Assembly: GCF_003096675.1 (NCBI RefSeq)
Contig: NZ_QEKW01000008.1
Location: forward strand, 62,001 to 126,000
Origin: Actinomycetospora cinnamomea
GTDB lineage: Bacteria > Actinomycetota > Actinomycetes > Mycobacteriales > Pseudonocardiaceae
Length of the DNA stretch: 64,000 nt
Direction of reading: 5' to 3'
Below the pieces are notes generated by a model. It had not been told where the DNA came from. It saw only the letters and a program-made list of their open reading frames with translations, and did not search any database. Made by a program: the position numbers and the translations under genes. Below are positions 36,701 through 44,359 of this stretch, in pieces; the first letter of the stretch is position 1, and each line of letters begins with the position of its first letter.

Positions 36701-37043
36701 GTTCCGGTACCGGCCGCTGCCGTCGCTGCGGGTCGTCGCGGCGCCCGACGTCGCACCGCGCGACGTGCTGCGGGTGCGGCTGGCGGCGGCGTGCGCGGGG
36801 GTGCCGGTGACCGTGGTGGGCCCCGACGTCGACCCGGGCCCGGCGGAACGGCTGCGGGTCGTGGGCACGGCGCCCGACGCGCTGCGCCGCGCGGCCGCGT
36901 CGGTCGGCGCGTCGCTGGTCGACACGCCGGTCGTGGCCGACGGGCGGCGGGAGATGCTCACGGTGCTGCGCGAACAGGCGGTCAGCCGCACGCGCCATCG
37001 CTTCGGTCACGTCGAGGACGCGGGCGGCGCCGTCCCGGACTAG
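33702..37043 (+). CDS. putA: bifunctional proline dehydrogenase / L-glutamate semialdehyde dehydrogenase PutA
   Basis: This 1113-residue protein oxidises proline to glutamate. The proline dehydrogenase barrel (about 90-460) includes VDYVSVKASSVASQL, LDMEEYKDLDLT, KVRLVKGANLSMEQ and GVASHHLHHVALA. The aldehyde dehydrogenase half (about 510-980) includes VVVTPPWNFPIAIPLGG, E706 in LVAETSGKNAL and nucleophile C740 in HAGQKCSAAS. No DNA-binding RHH domain is present at the N-terminus, so unlike E. coli PutA it is not its own repressor. The last 130 residues are less conserved. The ATG at 33702 is selected by the position of the first conserved block. A PAS-AraC gene lies divergently upstream. Confidence 0.94.
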   Translation: MTEQLAPVPGSTGGIPDDLVERAVARADQWARAGAAATGDDPGPSAQLAALMHDPDGVDFTLRFVDRVARPEDHGVAARELARLTGPGAPLPSFVGGADRALLRAGAVLAPRAPHVVVPLARRRLRQLVGHLIVDAGGRGLTRRLQEARDEGFRLNLNLLGEAVLGEDEADRRLARTMDLLRRDDVDYVSVKASSVASQLVPWDLEGSRDRLVERLTPLYRLARETGSFVNLDMEEYKDLDLTVALFTTLLARPEFHDLPAGIVLQAYLPDSVGALEELAAFARERVAAGGAPIKVRLVKGANLSMEQVDAELHDWPQAPYPTKAEVDANYVRLLDRAIGGDLTDALRLGVASHHLHHVALAVELAADRGAERQLDVEMLQGMAPAQARVVARDVREQLVLYTPVVHAGDFDAAVSYLVRRLEENASPENYLYALFSDAGPASYEERFRASVRDRDAVPATPRRTQDRATETPTIPGTFRNEPDTDPSLAANRDWARRAIGAPVPRVREPELTDPDAVDHVVDRAAASPWSERSPGERAAVLRDAARALVAARGELLSVMVGEAGKTIAEADPEISEAVDFAAYYADRAAELEGAPFTPDRVVVVTPPWNFPIAIPLGGCVAALAAGASVVIKPAPQVRACAEVGVAALHRGGVPADALQLVHTDEGDAGRRLITHPSVDHVVLTGASQTAELFRSWRPDLRLVAETSGKNALVITPSADPDLAVADLVRSAFGHAGQKCSAASLAILVGSVASTRTPAGQRFHRQLVDAVRTLRVGRGTDPSTTMGPLIGPPDEKLERALTRLDPGERWLVEPRRLEDTLWTPGVKEPVAAGSWFHRTECFGPVLGLMHAATLDEALELQNATGYGLTGGLHALDPDEIAHWTARVEVGNAYVNRHITGAIVQRQSFGGWKGSVVGPGAKPGGPNYVAQFGTWHDGPLEALASAPLSTPVADLLATAARESGPDDLTWLRAAAGSDAAAWRDEFAVEHDPTGLRAEANVFRYRPLPSLRVVAAPDVAPRDVLRVRLAAACAGVPVTVVGPDVDPGPAERLRVVGTAPDALRRAAASVGASLVDTPVVADGRREMLTVLREQAVSRTRHRFGHVEDAGGAVPD

Positions 37044-37071
37044 ATCGTCGGCACGACGCGTTGTACGGGAC

Positions 37072-37326
37072 ATGGCGCAGATGACGATGTACACGACCAG
37101 CTGGTGCGGTTTCTGCCGTCGGCTCAAGATGCAGCTCGACCGCGAGGGCATCGGGTACGACGAGGTCGACATCGAGCGCACTCCCGACGCCGCGCAGATC
37201 GTGATGCAGGTCAACGGCGGCAACCGGACCGTGCCGACCGTCGTCTACCCCGACGGCACCGCCGCCACCAACCCCACCTTCGGCGAGGTCAAGTCGACCC
37301 TGGCCCGCGTCGAGGCCGCCTCCTGA
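37072..37326 (+). CDS. mrx1: mycoredoxin-type glutaredoxin
   Basis: This 84-residue thioredoxin-fold protein has the active site C12-G-F-C15, the cis-Pro in RTVPTVV and YPDGTAATNPTFGEV near the end. Mycoredoxins reduce mycothiol mixed disulfides. The usual motif is CGYC, so F is a conservative change. The neighbourhood (uvrD2, nudC) matches Rv3198A in M. tuberculosis. A strong hairpin follows 19 bp after the stop. Confidence 0.93.
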   Translation: MAQMTMYTTSWCGFCRRLKMQLDREGIGYDEVDIERTPDAAQIVMQVNGGNRTVPTVVYPDGTAATNPTFGEVKSTLARVEAAS

Positions 37327-37345
37327 CGCACCCCGTGTGACGGGA

Positions 37346-37390
37346 CGAACGCGCTGTTCGCTGCTTCTAGGCGTACGAACAGCGCGTTCG
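37346..37390. terminator. bidirectional hairpin between mycoredoxin and nudC
   Basis: CGAACGCGCTGTTCG (37346-37360) and its exact complement (37376-37390) flank a 15-nt loop. It separates two convergent genes. Each arm is itself partly palindromic. Confidence 0.85.
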
Positions 37391-37431
37391 CTGCGTCCGG
37401 GGGGCGCGAACGGGACCGGGGTGCGGGCGGT

Positions 37432-38520
37432 TCAGCCCGCGGCGGCCCAGGCCTCGAGCATCGCGCGGGCGATGGACACCCCGCCGGGCAGGATGAGCTC
37501 GCGGCCCGAGCCCGCCTCGAACGCCGTCCCGCCGACGCCCCGTGCGCTCTGCCGTCGCCCGTCGCGGTGCGACCACTCCCCCGCGGCGAGGGCCTTCTGC
37601 AGCTCCGCGCGGGTCACCCAGCGCGCGCTCTCGATCTCGCCCTCCTGCAGCTTCAGCGGCTGGTCGGGGTCGGCGACGGCCGCGAACCCGATCATCAGCG
37701 AGCGCGGGAACGGCCACGGCTGGGACCCGAGGTACGAGATCGTGTGCACGTCGACACCGACCTCCTCGGCGCACTCGCGCGCCACGCACGCCTCGAGCGA
37801 CTCCCCCGCCTCGACGAAGCCGGCCAGCACCGAGTAGCGGCCCGCCGGCCAGATCGGCTGACGCGCGAGCAGCACGCGGGCATCGTCACCCACCGCGCCG
37901 TCGTGCACCAGGCAGATCATCGACGGGTCGGTGCGCGGGTACTCCTCGTGTGCGTTGGCGGTGCACAGCCGTGCCCACCCGGATTTGACCGCGTAGGTCG
38001 CCGACCCGTCGCGGGCGCAGAAGCGGCTGCGGTCGTGCCAGTTCAGCAGCGCCACCGCGGTGGTCAGCAGCCCGGCGCCGCGGGCGTCGAGGTCGGCGCC
38101 CGACGAGCGCAGGTCGGTCCAGTTCTCGTGGTCCGGCCCGCCGCCGCTGCGCGCCCACTGCTCCTCGGTGAGGAACCCCGAACCGGCGTCGTTGCTCTCC
38201 GCCTCGGTCGGGTCGGGCACGCGCAGCGCCCAGTACGCGGTGCCGTCCTCCTGCCCGAGCAGCACCGCGCCGTCGGGGACCGCGTCGCCGATCGCCGGGG
38301 TCGCGGCGAGGGTCAGCGCGAGCGTCCCGTCGTCGCCCCGCTCGACGGGCGTGCGCCCGTGCGGGTCGACCAGCACCACCCGAGCGTCCGGCCACAGCGC
38401 GTGCACGTGGTCGGGGTCGACGCGCAGCTGCTCGCGCCGGTCGACCGTCGAGCGGGAGAGCGCCGGGTCCGCGTCGAGGTGGAACGCGGCGCGCAGGTCG
38501 GGGCCGGCCGTCCCGGTCAC
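37432..38520 (-). CDS. nudC: NAD(+) diphosphatase / NAD-cap decapping Nudix hydrolase NudC
   Basis: This 362-residue Nudix enzyme has the full box GFVEAGESLEACVARECAEEVGV and the family-specific YLGSQPWPFPRSLM. It cleaves NAD and NAD-capped RNA. The middle zinc ribbon is altered: FCARDGS and LCTANAHEEYPRTDP keep only one Cys of each expected pair. The GTG at 38520 overlaps the stop of the upstream M16 gene (CCGTGAC). In M. tuberculosis the same enzyme is Rv3199c, also beside mycoredoxin. Confidence 0.92.
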   Translation of the reverse strand: MTGTAGPDLRAAFHLDADPALSRSTVDRREQLRVDPDHVHALWPDARVVLVDPHGRTPVERGDDGTLALTLAATPAIGDAVPDGAVLLGQEDGTAYWALRVPDPTEAESNDAGSGFLTEEQWARSGGGPDHENWTDLRSSGADLDARGAGLLTTAVALLNWHDRSRFCARDGSATYAVKSGWARLCTANAHEEYPRTDPSMICLVHDGAVGDDARVLLARQPIWPAGRYSVLAGFVEAGESLEACVARECAEEVGVDVHTISYLGSQPWPFPRSLMIGFAAVADPDQPLKLQEGEIESARWVTRAELQKALAAGEWSHRDGRRQSARGVGGTAFEAGSGRELILPGGVSIARAMLEAWAAAG

Positions 38521-39899
38521 GGGGTCTCCACCCCGCCGAGCGCCCGCAACCCGTACCCGGCCCGGGCGGCGTCGGCGACGACCACGCCGGTGAACGCGGT
38601 GGGGGCGAAGAACTCGGCAGCGGCCGCGGCGACCTCGTCGGCGGTGACCGCCTCGATCCGCGCCGGGTGCTCGCGCACCCACGACGACGAGAGCCCGTGC
38701 GCGGCCAGCGCGGCGACGGTCGAGGCGTAGCCGGCCTGGGTGGTCATCGAGATCAGCAGCGAGCCGACGAGGTAGCGCCGCGCCGACTCGACCTCGTCCG
38801 CGGTCGGCGGCACCACCGCGAGCCGGCCCAGCTCGTAGCGCGTCTCGAGCAGCGCCGGCGCGGTCACCTCCGAGGCCACGTCGGTCTCGACCACCAGCAC
38901 CGCGCCGTGCGGGTCCAGCTCCAGGCTCGACGACGCGTGGTAGGTGTAGCCCTTGTCCTCGCGCAGGTTCTCCACCAGCCGGGACGAGAAGTAGCCACCC
39001 AGCGCCAGGTTCGCCAGCTGCAGCGCGGCGTACCGCGGGTCGGTGCGCCCGACGGCCGGGGCCGACAGCCGCAGTTGCGACTGGACCGCGCCCGGCCGGT
39101 CGACGAGCAGCAGGTCGCGGGCCGTGAGTGCGGGCAGGGCCGGCAGCTCCGCGGCCCGCCCACCGGTCCACCCGGCGAGGGCCCGCTCGACCCGCGACAC
39201 CGCGTCGGCCGGGTCGAGGTCGCCGACGAGCACGAGCACCGAGCCACCCGGCTGCAACGCCGACGCCTGCAGGGCGCGGACCGCGTCGGCGGTGACGCGC
39301 GTGACCTCCTCGGGCCGCGGCATCTCCCGCGTGACGGGATGGGCGCCGTAGCGGCGCTCCTGCAGCGCTCGACGGGCGATCACCGACGGCTGCGCAAAGG
39401 CCAGCTCGATCCGCTCGACGAGCCGCGCGCGCTCGCGGGCCAGCTCGTCGTCCGGGTGCGTGGCCGAGAGCAGCAGGTCGGCGAGGACGGCGAGCAGCGT
39501 GTCCGTCCCGTCGGCCAGCGCGTGGCCGGAGACGGTGAGGCGCTCGGGGTCGACCGAGAACCCGAGCTCCCCGCCCACGCCCGCGAGCTCGTCGTCCACG
39601 GCGACCCGGCCGCGGCTCGCGGTGCCCGAGAGGATCGTCGTCGCGAGGACCTCGGCCACCGCGGCGTGGTCGGACTCCTCGCGCCCGCTGGTGTCGGCGA
39701 ACGGGACGCGCAGGCGTAGCTCGACCATCGGCACCTCGGCCCGACGCACCGCGATCACGCGCAGGCCGGAGTCGAGGACGGTGTCGACCTCCTCGGGCGC
39801 GGGCACCGAGCGCTGCGGACCGAGCGGGGGCAGCGGGCGCGGGCCGGCGGGGGTGCTGCCGATCTCGTCGGCGCCGCGTCGTGTCGAGGTGCTCGTCAC
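38517..39899 (-). CDS. M16 family peptidase, non-catalytic subunit
   Basis: This 460-residue M16-fold protein lacks the HxxEH zinc motif and instead reads FADTSGREESDHAAVAEVLA at that place. It keeps the C-terminal half features LALGGYFSSRLVENLREDKGYTY, where the Arg-Tyr pair closes the chamber in M16B enzymes. It therefore serves as the partner of the active subunit encoded just upstream, with which it overlaps by 4 bp. Such pairs degrade short unfolded peptides. The first 40 residues are Pro-rich. It is translationally coupled to nudC. Confidence 0.88.
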   Translation of the reverse strand: MTSTSTRRGADEIGSTPAGPRPLPPLGPQRSVPAPEEVDTVLDSGLRVIAVRRAEVPMVELRLRVPFADTSGREESDHAAVAEVLATTILSGTASRGRVAVDDELAGVGGELGFSVDPERLTVSGHALADGTDTLLAVLADLLLSATHPDDELARERARLVERIELAFAQPSVIARRALQERRYGAHPVTREMPRPEEVTRVTADAVRALQASALQPGGSVLVLVGDLDPADAVSRVERALAGWTGGRAAELPALPALTARDLLLVDRPGAVQSQLRLSAPAVGRTDPRYAALQLANLALGGYFSSRLVENLREDKGYTYHASSSLELDPHGAVLVVETDVASEVTAPALLETRYELGRLAVVPPTADEVESARRYLVGSLLISMTTQAGYASTVAALAAHGLSSSWVREHPARIEAVTADEVAAAAAEFFAPTAFTGVVVADAARAGYGLRALGGVETP

Positions 39900-41206
39900 G
39901 CGGCACCCCCGGGCGTCACGGTGAGGACGGCGCGGGCGTCGGGACGCAGCCGTCCGGCGGCGTCCGCGACGGCGGCCGGCTCGACCGCGGCGAGCAGGCC
40001 GGGCAGCTCGTCGGCGAGCTCCGCGCGGCCCTGGACGAGCTCGGCGGCGCCGAGGGCGAGCATGCGGCTCATCAGCCGGTCGTGCTCCCGGTGCAGCGAG
40101 GACGCCCAGCGCGCGGTGACCCGGCGCAGCTCCTCGGCGTCGGGGCCGTCGGTGGCCAGGCGCGTGAGCTCGTCGTCGACGGCCGCGGTGATCCGCTGCG
40201 GGTCGACGTCCCCGGGGTGCACCGCCGTGATCGTGAACGTGTCCGGGTCGCGGGCGTCCAGCGGCGCGCCCATCAGCCCGCAGGAGGCCGAGACGTCGGT
40301 GACCAGCTCGTCGCCGTAGACCAGGCGCTGGGTCAGCCGCGCGGCCTCGCCGTCGGTGAGCAGGCTCGCGAGCACCGCGTGGGCGAGGTAGCCGTGCAGG
40401 TCGGCACCGGGGTCGGGCAGGCGGTAGCCGAGGGCGAGCGCGGGCAGCGGGGCGTGCGCGTCGGTGACGGCGTCACGACGCTCCCCGTCGGGTGCGGGCT
40501 CGGCGAAGCTCGGGCGCGACGGCACCGGGCGCGCGGGGATGTCGCCGAAGTGCTTCTCCACCAGCGCCGCGGTCTCGTCGGGGTCGAGGTCGCCGACGAC
40601 GGTCAGCACCGCGTTGCCCGGCGCGTAGTAGGCGTCGAAGAAGGCGGCGGCGTCGTCGAGGTCGGCCTGCTCGAGGTCGGTGAAGTCGCCGTAGCCGTTG
40701 TGGGCGTTCGGGTAGGTGTCGTAGAGCACCGGAGGCAGCAGGATCCAGGGGAAGCCGCCGTAGGGGCGGTTGAGGACGTTGAGCCGGATCTCCTCCTTGA
40801 CCACGTCCACCTGGTTGCGCAGGTTCTCCGCGGTCAGTTTCGGCGCGCGCAGACGGTCGGCCTCGAGGAACAGCGCGCGCTCCAGCGCCGCGGACGGCAG
40901 GACCTCGAAGTAGTTCGTGTAGTCCTGATGCGTCGAGCCGTTGAACACGCCGCCCGAGGACTGCACGTGGCGGAAGTGCGCGAGTTTCTCCAGGCTCTCC
41001 GAGCCCTGGAACATGAGGTGCTCGAAGAGGTGGGCGAAGCCGGTCCTCCCCTCGGGCTCGGAGCGGAAGCCGACGTCGACGTGGACGGCGACACCCACCA
41101 CCGGGGCGGCCGGGTCGGGCACCAGGAGCACGCGCAGCCCGTTGTCGAGCTCGCGGCGGTGCAGCCCCTTCTCAGTGCCGTGGGGGGCGGTCACGCTGGA
41201 GGTCAC
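39896..41206 (-). CDS. M16 family zinc peptidase, catalytic subunit
   Basis: This 436-residue peptidase has the inverted zinc motif H59-L-F-E62-H63 (TGFAHLFEHLMFQGS) and a distal Glu in VVKEEIRLNV (about 138-139), so it should be active. GGVFNGSTHQDYTNYFEVLP is the conserved following segment. It forms the first gene of a three-gene operon with its inactive partner and nudC. The GTG at 41206 is chosen because TAGGGT lies 8 nt upstream, fitting a leaderless mRNA; the GTG at 41194 is an alternative. Confidence 0.92.
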   Translation of the reverse strand: MTSSVTAPHGTEKGLHRRELDNGLRVLLVPDPAAPVVGVAVHVDVGFRSEPEGRTGFAHLFEHLMFQGSESLEKLAHFRHVQSSGGVFNGSTHQDYTNYFEVLPSAALERALFLEADRLRAPKLTAENLRNQVDVVKEEIRLNVLNRPYGGFPWILLPPVLYDTYPNAHNGYGDFTDLEQADLDDAAAFFDAYYAPGNAVLTVVGDLDPDETAALVEKHFGDIPARPVPSRPSFAEPAPDGERRDAVTDAHAPLPALALGYRLPDPGADLHGYLAHAVLASLLTDGEAARLTQRLVYGDELVTDVSASCGLMGAPLDARDPDTFTITAVHPGDVDPQRITAAVDDELTRLATDGPDAEELRRVTARWASSLHREHDRLMSRMLALGAAELVQGRAELADELPGLLAAVEPAAVADAAGRLRPDARAVLTVTPGGAA

Positions 41207-41217
41207 ACGGCGAGACC

Positions 41218-42063
41218 CTATCCGCGGTGCGGTCCGGCGGCCGGACGGCGCGTGCCGCCCCCGCCGGCGCCCCGCGCGCGGGTGCTGCGCGAGGAGCCGG
41301 TGCGCTGGGCCGGGACGCGGCGTCCGGCGTCGAGTCCGGCCGGTCGGCCGGCGCGGGTGGAGCGTGCGGGGCGCGCCGCCGGACGGTGGGCGGTGCGTCG
41401 GGGGCCGTCGTCGCGCGTGCGCCGGGTCGTGGTCGTCGGGCGCGTCGGGCGGGCCGGGGCCGCCGCGCGGGCCGCGCGTCGCCGGCGCTCGTGCACCACG
41501 GCGACGAGCAGGCCGGCCATCCCGAGGCCCGCGACGCCGGTGAGCAGGATCGCCAGCCGGCCGGTCAGCGGGGAGGTCCCCGCCCCCTCGGTGACGAGGG
41601 CCGCCGACGAGCCCGTGCCGAGCACCCGCGCCGGGGCGTCGGCGGGCTCGCCGCCCACGAACGCCATCCGCACGGTCATGCGCGCGCCCAGCGGGCTCCC
41701 GCAACCGTCAAGGGGCATGAGCCGGCGTCCGGCCGGGCCGTCGACGGCGACGGTGTCGCGGGGGTCCGCGCCGACGCACGAGCTGGTGGCCACGACCGTG
41801 GCGGGACCGACGAGCTCGACGGGTGCCGGCGGCGCGGCCGCCGCCCCCGCGCCGGTCTCGCGGCCGCCCTCGGCGTGCGCCCCGAGGGAACCTGCGAGGA
41901 TCAGCCAGAGCGCCACGGCGGCGCCGAGGGCCAGCGCGAGCAGCAGCGCGAGCACCGGCCGCCCGCGCCCTGTCCGCGCGACGGGCACCGGGGCGCGACG
42001 CCCGCCGCGCACCAGGTGGGAACGATCCAGAGCCGACCCCGCCGCTGCCCTCGTGGATGACAC
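41218..42063 (-). CDS. two-pass membrane protein of unknown function
   Basis: I do not recognise a family for this 281-residue protein. It has one membrane segment near residues 36-56 (LALLLALALGAAVALWLILAG), then an outer domain of about 100 residues with two Cys in SSCVGADPRD and LDGCGSPLG. A second membrane segment follows at about 170-190 (LAILLTGVAGLGMAGLLVAVV), and the tail is basic, Arg/Pro/Thr-rich and about 90 residues long. The paired Cys suggest a disulfide in the exported domain. The GTG at 42063 is the likely start. It lies 11 bp upstream of the M16 operon on the same strand. Confidence 0.6.
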   Translation of the reverse strand: MSSTRAAAGSALDRSHLVRGGRRAPVPVARTGRGRPVLALLLALALGAAVALWLILAGSLGAHAEGGRETGAGAAAAPPAPVELVGPATVVATSSCVGADPRDTVAVDGPAGRRLMPLDGCGSPLGARMTVRMAFVGGEPADAPARVLGTGSSAALVTEGAGTSPLTGRLAILLTGVAGLGMAGLLVAVVHERRRRAARAAAPARPTRPTTTTRRTRDDGPRRTAHRPAARPARSTRAGRPAGLDAGRRVPAQRTGSSRSTRARGAGGGGTRRPAAGPHRG

Positions 42064-42338
42064 GGGCAGGATTCAAACACCCGCGACGCCCCCACGATCG
42101 AGGTATCCGCACTGCTCACGATCCGGCGTCTGCTAGGGCGATCCGGGGACGTCGCGACGCTCCGCGCCCCGCGGGCACCCCGCTCGGCGGTGCCGGTCGG
42201 TCACCCCCTCGGCGGTCGTTGCGACGGGCGGGTGACCGGCCGGCCACCACCCGACACGCCGGCCGGGGCGTCACACCTTTGGCTGACGCCTCGTGCGTGC
42301 TTGCCTGTGCTGGGGCACGGACAACCACGCACACGCCG

Positions 42339-43310
42339 TCAGGCAAATGCGTCCACCCCGGTCCGCTCCGCCGAGACCGCCCAGAGGCGGGCGGCGGCGT
42401 CGGGATCGACGGCGTAGGGCCGCACGCCCTGGGCGCCGGCCTCCTCGGCGGGCCCCGCGACCTCGCAGTCCTCGAGGTAGAGCCCGCCGCGGCCCGCGAG
42501 CTGCGGCGACGTCGCGGCCCACACCTCGGTCGCGGCGCCGGCTCCCGGTGTCTTGAAGCCCGCAGCGGCCTCCGGTGTCGGGTTGCCCTCGTCGTCGATC
42601 CAGCCGAGGGCGACCATCTCCTCGCGCGGCAGGTGGCGCTGCAGCGGCGTCAGGATCCCGCCGGGGTGCAGGGAGAACGCGCGGACGCCGTGCGGCGCGG
42701 CGAGCGTGTCCAGGTGCAGGGCGAAGAGGATGTTCGCGGTCTTCGACTGCCCGTAGGCCGCCCACTTGTCGTAGGGCTCCGCGCGCCAGTCGAGGTCGTC
42801 GAAACGCACCGGAGAGCGGTGGTGGCCGCGCGAGGACACCGAGACGACGCGGGCGTCGCGTCCCCGGGCGATCGCCGGCCACAGCCGGTTGACCAGCGCG
42901 AAGTGCCCGAGGTGGTTGGTGGCGAACTGCGCCTCCCAGCCCGGGCCCACGCGCGTCTCCGGCGTGGCCATGATGCCGGCGTTGTCGATCATCATGTCGA
43001 TCGCGCGGTCGGAGGCGAGGAAACGGTCGGCGAAGGCGGCCACGCTGTCCAGGTCGCCGAGGTCGAGGGCGTCGACCTCCGTGCGCTCGAGGCCGTCGAG
43101 GGCGTCCTTCGCCTGGTCCGGGCGTCGGGCGGGGACGACGACGTGCGCGCCGGCCGAGGTCAGGGCGCGCGTCGCCTCCAGCCCGAGGCCCGAGTAGCCG
43201 CCCGTGACGACGGCGAGCCGGCCGGCGAGGTCGAGGCCGTCGAGGACCTCGGCGGCGGTGGTGGTGTCCTTGCCGAAGCCGGAACCGAGGGGGCGCTGCT
43301 GTTCGATCAC
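42339..43310 (-). CDS. short-chain dehydrogenase/reductase
   Basis: This 323-residue Rossmann oxidoreductase has the cofactor motif TGGYSGLGLE, NNAG-like MMIDNAGIMATPE and the catalytic Ser and Y-x-x-x-K in VSVSSRGHHRS and YGQSKTANILF. Its length and the AAYGQSKTANILFAL block resemble the retinol-dehydrogenase/protochlorophyllide-reductase-like SDRs common in Actinobacteria. The GTG at 43310 is preceded by TAGCGT 7 nt away, consistent with a leaderless mRNA. The substrate is unknown. Confidence 0.88.
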   Translation of the reverse strand: MIEQQRPLGSGFGKDTTTAAEVLDGLDLAGRLAVVTGGYSGLGLEATRALTSAGAHVVVPARRPDQAKDALDGLERTEVDALDLGDLDSVAAFADRFLASDRAIDMMIDNAGIMATPETRVGPGWEAQFATNHLGHFALVNRLWPAIARGRDARVVSVSSRGHHRSPVRFDDLDWRAEPYDKWAAYGQSKTANILFALHLDTLAAPHGVRAFSLHPGGILTPLQRHLPREEMVALGWIDDEGNPTPEAAAGFKTPGAGAATEVWAATSPQLAGRGGLYLEDCEVAGPAEEAGAQGVRPYAVDPDAAARLWAVSAERTGVDAFA

Positions 43311-43369
43311 GGTGTCGACGCTAGGTCTTCGAGCGCGCTCGAACGCAAACCCGCCGGGGCGCCGACGGG

Positions 43370-43786
43370 TCAGCGGCGTGCGAGCAGGGTGGGCACCTCG
43401 CGGATCTCCGCCCGGCGCAGCCAGGCCACGACAGCGAGCAGGAGGCCGAGGATCGCCGGCGTGTACCAGTAGCCCTCGGACAGGAAGAACAGCTGCGCCC
43501 CGGTGGCCCCCACCATGAGCGCGACGAGGCACGCCGCAGCGAGGCCCGCCAGGCGCGGCACCAGCAGGCCGATGCCTCCGGCGATCTCGAGCAGGCCGAC
43601 GACGATCCGCAGCCACTGGCCGGTGCCCAGGTCCTCGAAGATCTGGACGGCGTAGGCCTCGCCGATCAGCTTCGGCGCCCCGGACGCGACGACGAACATC
43701 AGCGCCAGGAGCACCTGCAGCGTCCAGAGCGCGATCGTCGCGGGTCGTGAGCGCGTGGTGCGGACGGGCGCGGACGTCGTGGTCAT
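43370..43786 (-). CDS. DoxX family membrane protein
   Basis: This 138-residue protein has four membrane segments, with the DoxX blocks LMFVVASGAPKLIGE and RIVVGLLEIAGGIGLLVPRLAG. The ATG at 43786 has GAGGAGA 4 nt upstream. DoxX proteins partner with quinones or oxidoreductases at the membrane. The CAATACT/AGTATTG palindrome 60 bp upstream is a candidate operator, and a second DoxX-like gene lies divergently across it. Confidence 0.88.
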   Translation of the reverse strand: MTTTSAPVRTTRSRPATIALWTLQVLLALMFVVASGAPKLIGEAYAVQIFEDLGTGQWLRIVVGLLEIAGGIGLLVPRLAGLAAACLVALMVGATGAQLFFLSEGYWYTPAILGLLLAVVAWLRRAEIREVPTLLARR

Positions 43787-43845
43787 CGTGTCTCCTCGGG
43801 ACCGGGGTGCGGTGGGGAGAGCCTGGCGCACCCATGGTGCTGCGT

Positions 43846-43863
43846 CAATACTTTCTAGTATTG
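43846..43863. promoter_or_regulatory. 18-bp palindrome between two divergent DoxX-like genes
   Basis: CAATACT-TTCT-AGTATTG is an exact inverted repeat and one of the few AT-rich segments in the window. Read leftward it is followed by TTGACG, a plausible -35 box. Both features suggest a repressor-controlled divergent promoter, for example of the HxlR or MarR type. Confidence 0.55.
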
Positions 43864-43922
43864 AAACAGGAGCAGAATCCGGCGTGCTGCGCTCCGGTGG
43901 AGGCCTCTGCCAGGGTGCCGAC

Positions 43923-44309
43923 GTGATCCGCCTCCGCCGCCCCTCGTCCACCGCGCCCCCGGCCGCGCTCGCCGGGGCGCTGATGACGACGGGCGTCCTG
44001 CACGGTGTGGCCCCGCGGCCGTTCGACACGATCGTCCCGCCGTGGCTGCCGGGCTCGGCGCGGTTCTGGACGTACGCGAGCGGCGTCGCCGAGCTCGCCG
44101 TCGGCGCCGCCGTCGCCGCGCCGCGCACCCGGCGGGCGGGCGCGCTGGTCGCCGCGGCGCTTTTCGTCGCGGTGTTCCCGGCGAACGTGCAGATGGCGTG
44201 GGACTGGCGCCACCGGCCGTGGCCCTACCGGGCGATCGCCTACGGGCGCCTGCCACTGCAGTGGCCGATGATCGTCCACGCGCTGCGGGTGAGCCGCGAG
44301 GCCCGCTGA
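43923..44309 (+). CDS. small DoxX-like membrane protein
   Basis: This 128-residue protein has about four short membrane segments. FWTYASGVAELAVGAAVAA, FPANVQMAWDWR and LPLQWPMIVHAL resemble a branch of the DoxX superfamily found as single-domain proteins in Actinobacteria. The GTG at 43923 gives the expected length. It is convergent with the FAD oxidase gene and divergent from the other DoxX gene. The function is unknown. Confidence 0.75.
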   Translation: MIRLRRPSSTAPPAALAGALMTTGVLHGVAPRPFDTIVPPWLPGSARFWTYASGVAELAVGAAVAAPRTRRAGALVAAALFVAVFPANVQMAWDWRHRPWPYRAIAYGRLPLQWPMIVHALRVSREAR

Positions 44310-44359
44310 CGCCGGCCCCGCGGCCCGCCCCCCAACCGTCCCCCCGCCCCTGGTCGGCG

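Noticed and set aside
33480-37223. A very long open frame on the minus strand opposite putA
   Set aside because: Its sequence is Arg/Pro/His-rich without any domain and mirrors codon bias of the true putA frame. Similar shadows occur opposite adnA, adnB and the UPF0182 gene.
37346-37390. Possible LexA/SOS boxes (CGAAC...GTTCG) after mycoredoxin
   Set aside because: The spacing is 5 nt, not 4, and the two copies are the arms of one terminator hairpin between convergent genes.
42064-42338. Riboswitch or small RNA upstream of the two-pass membrane protein
   Set aside because: A GTGCGTG/CACGCAC pairing around 42292-42333 is visible, but no known riboswitch core could be recognised.
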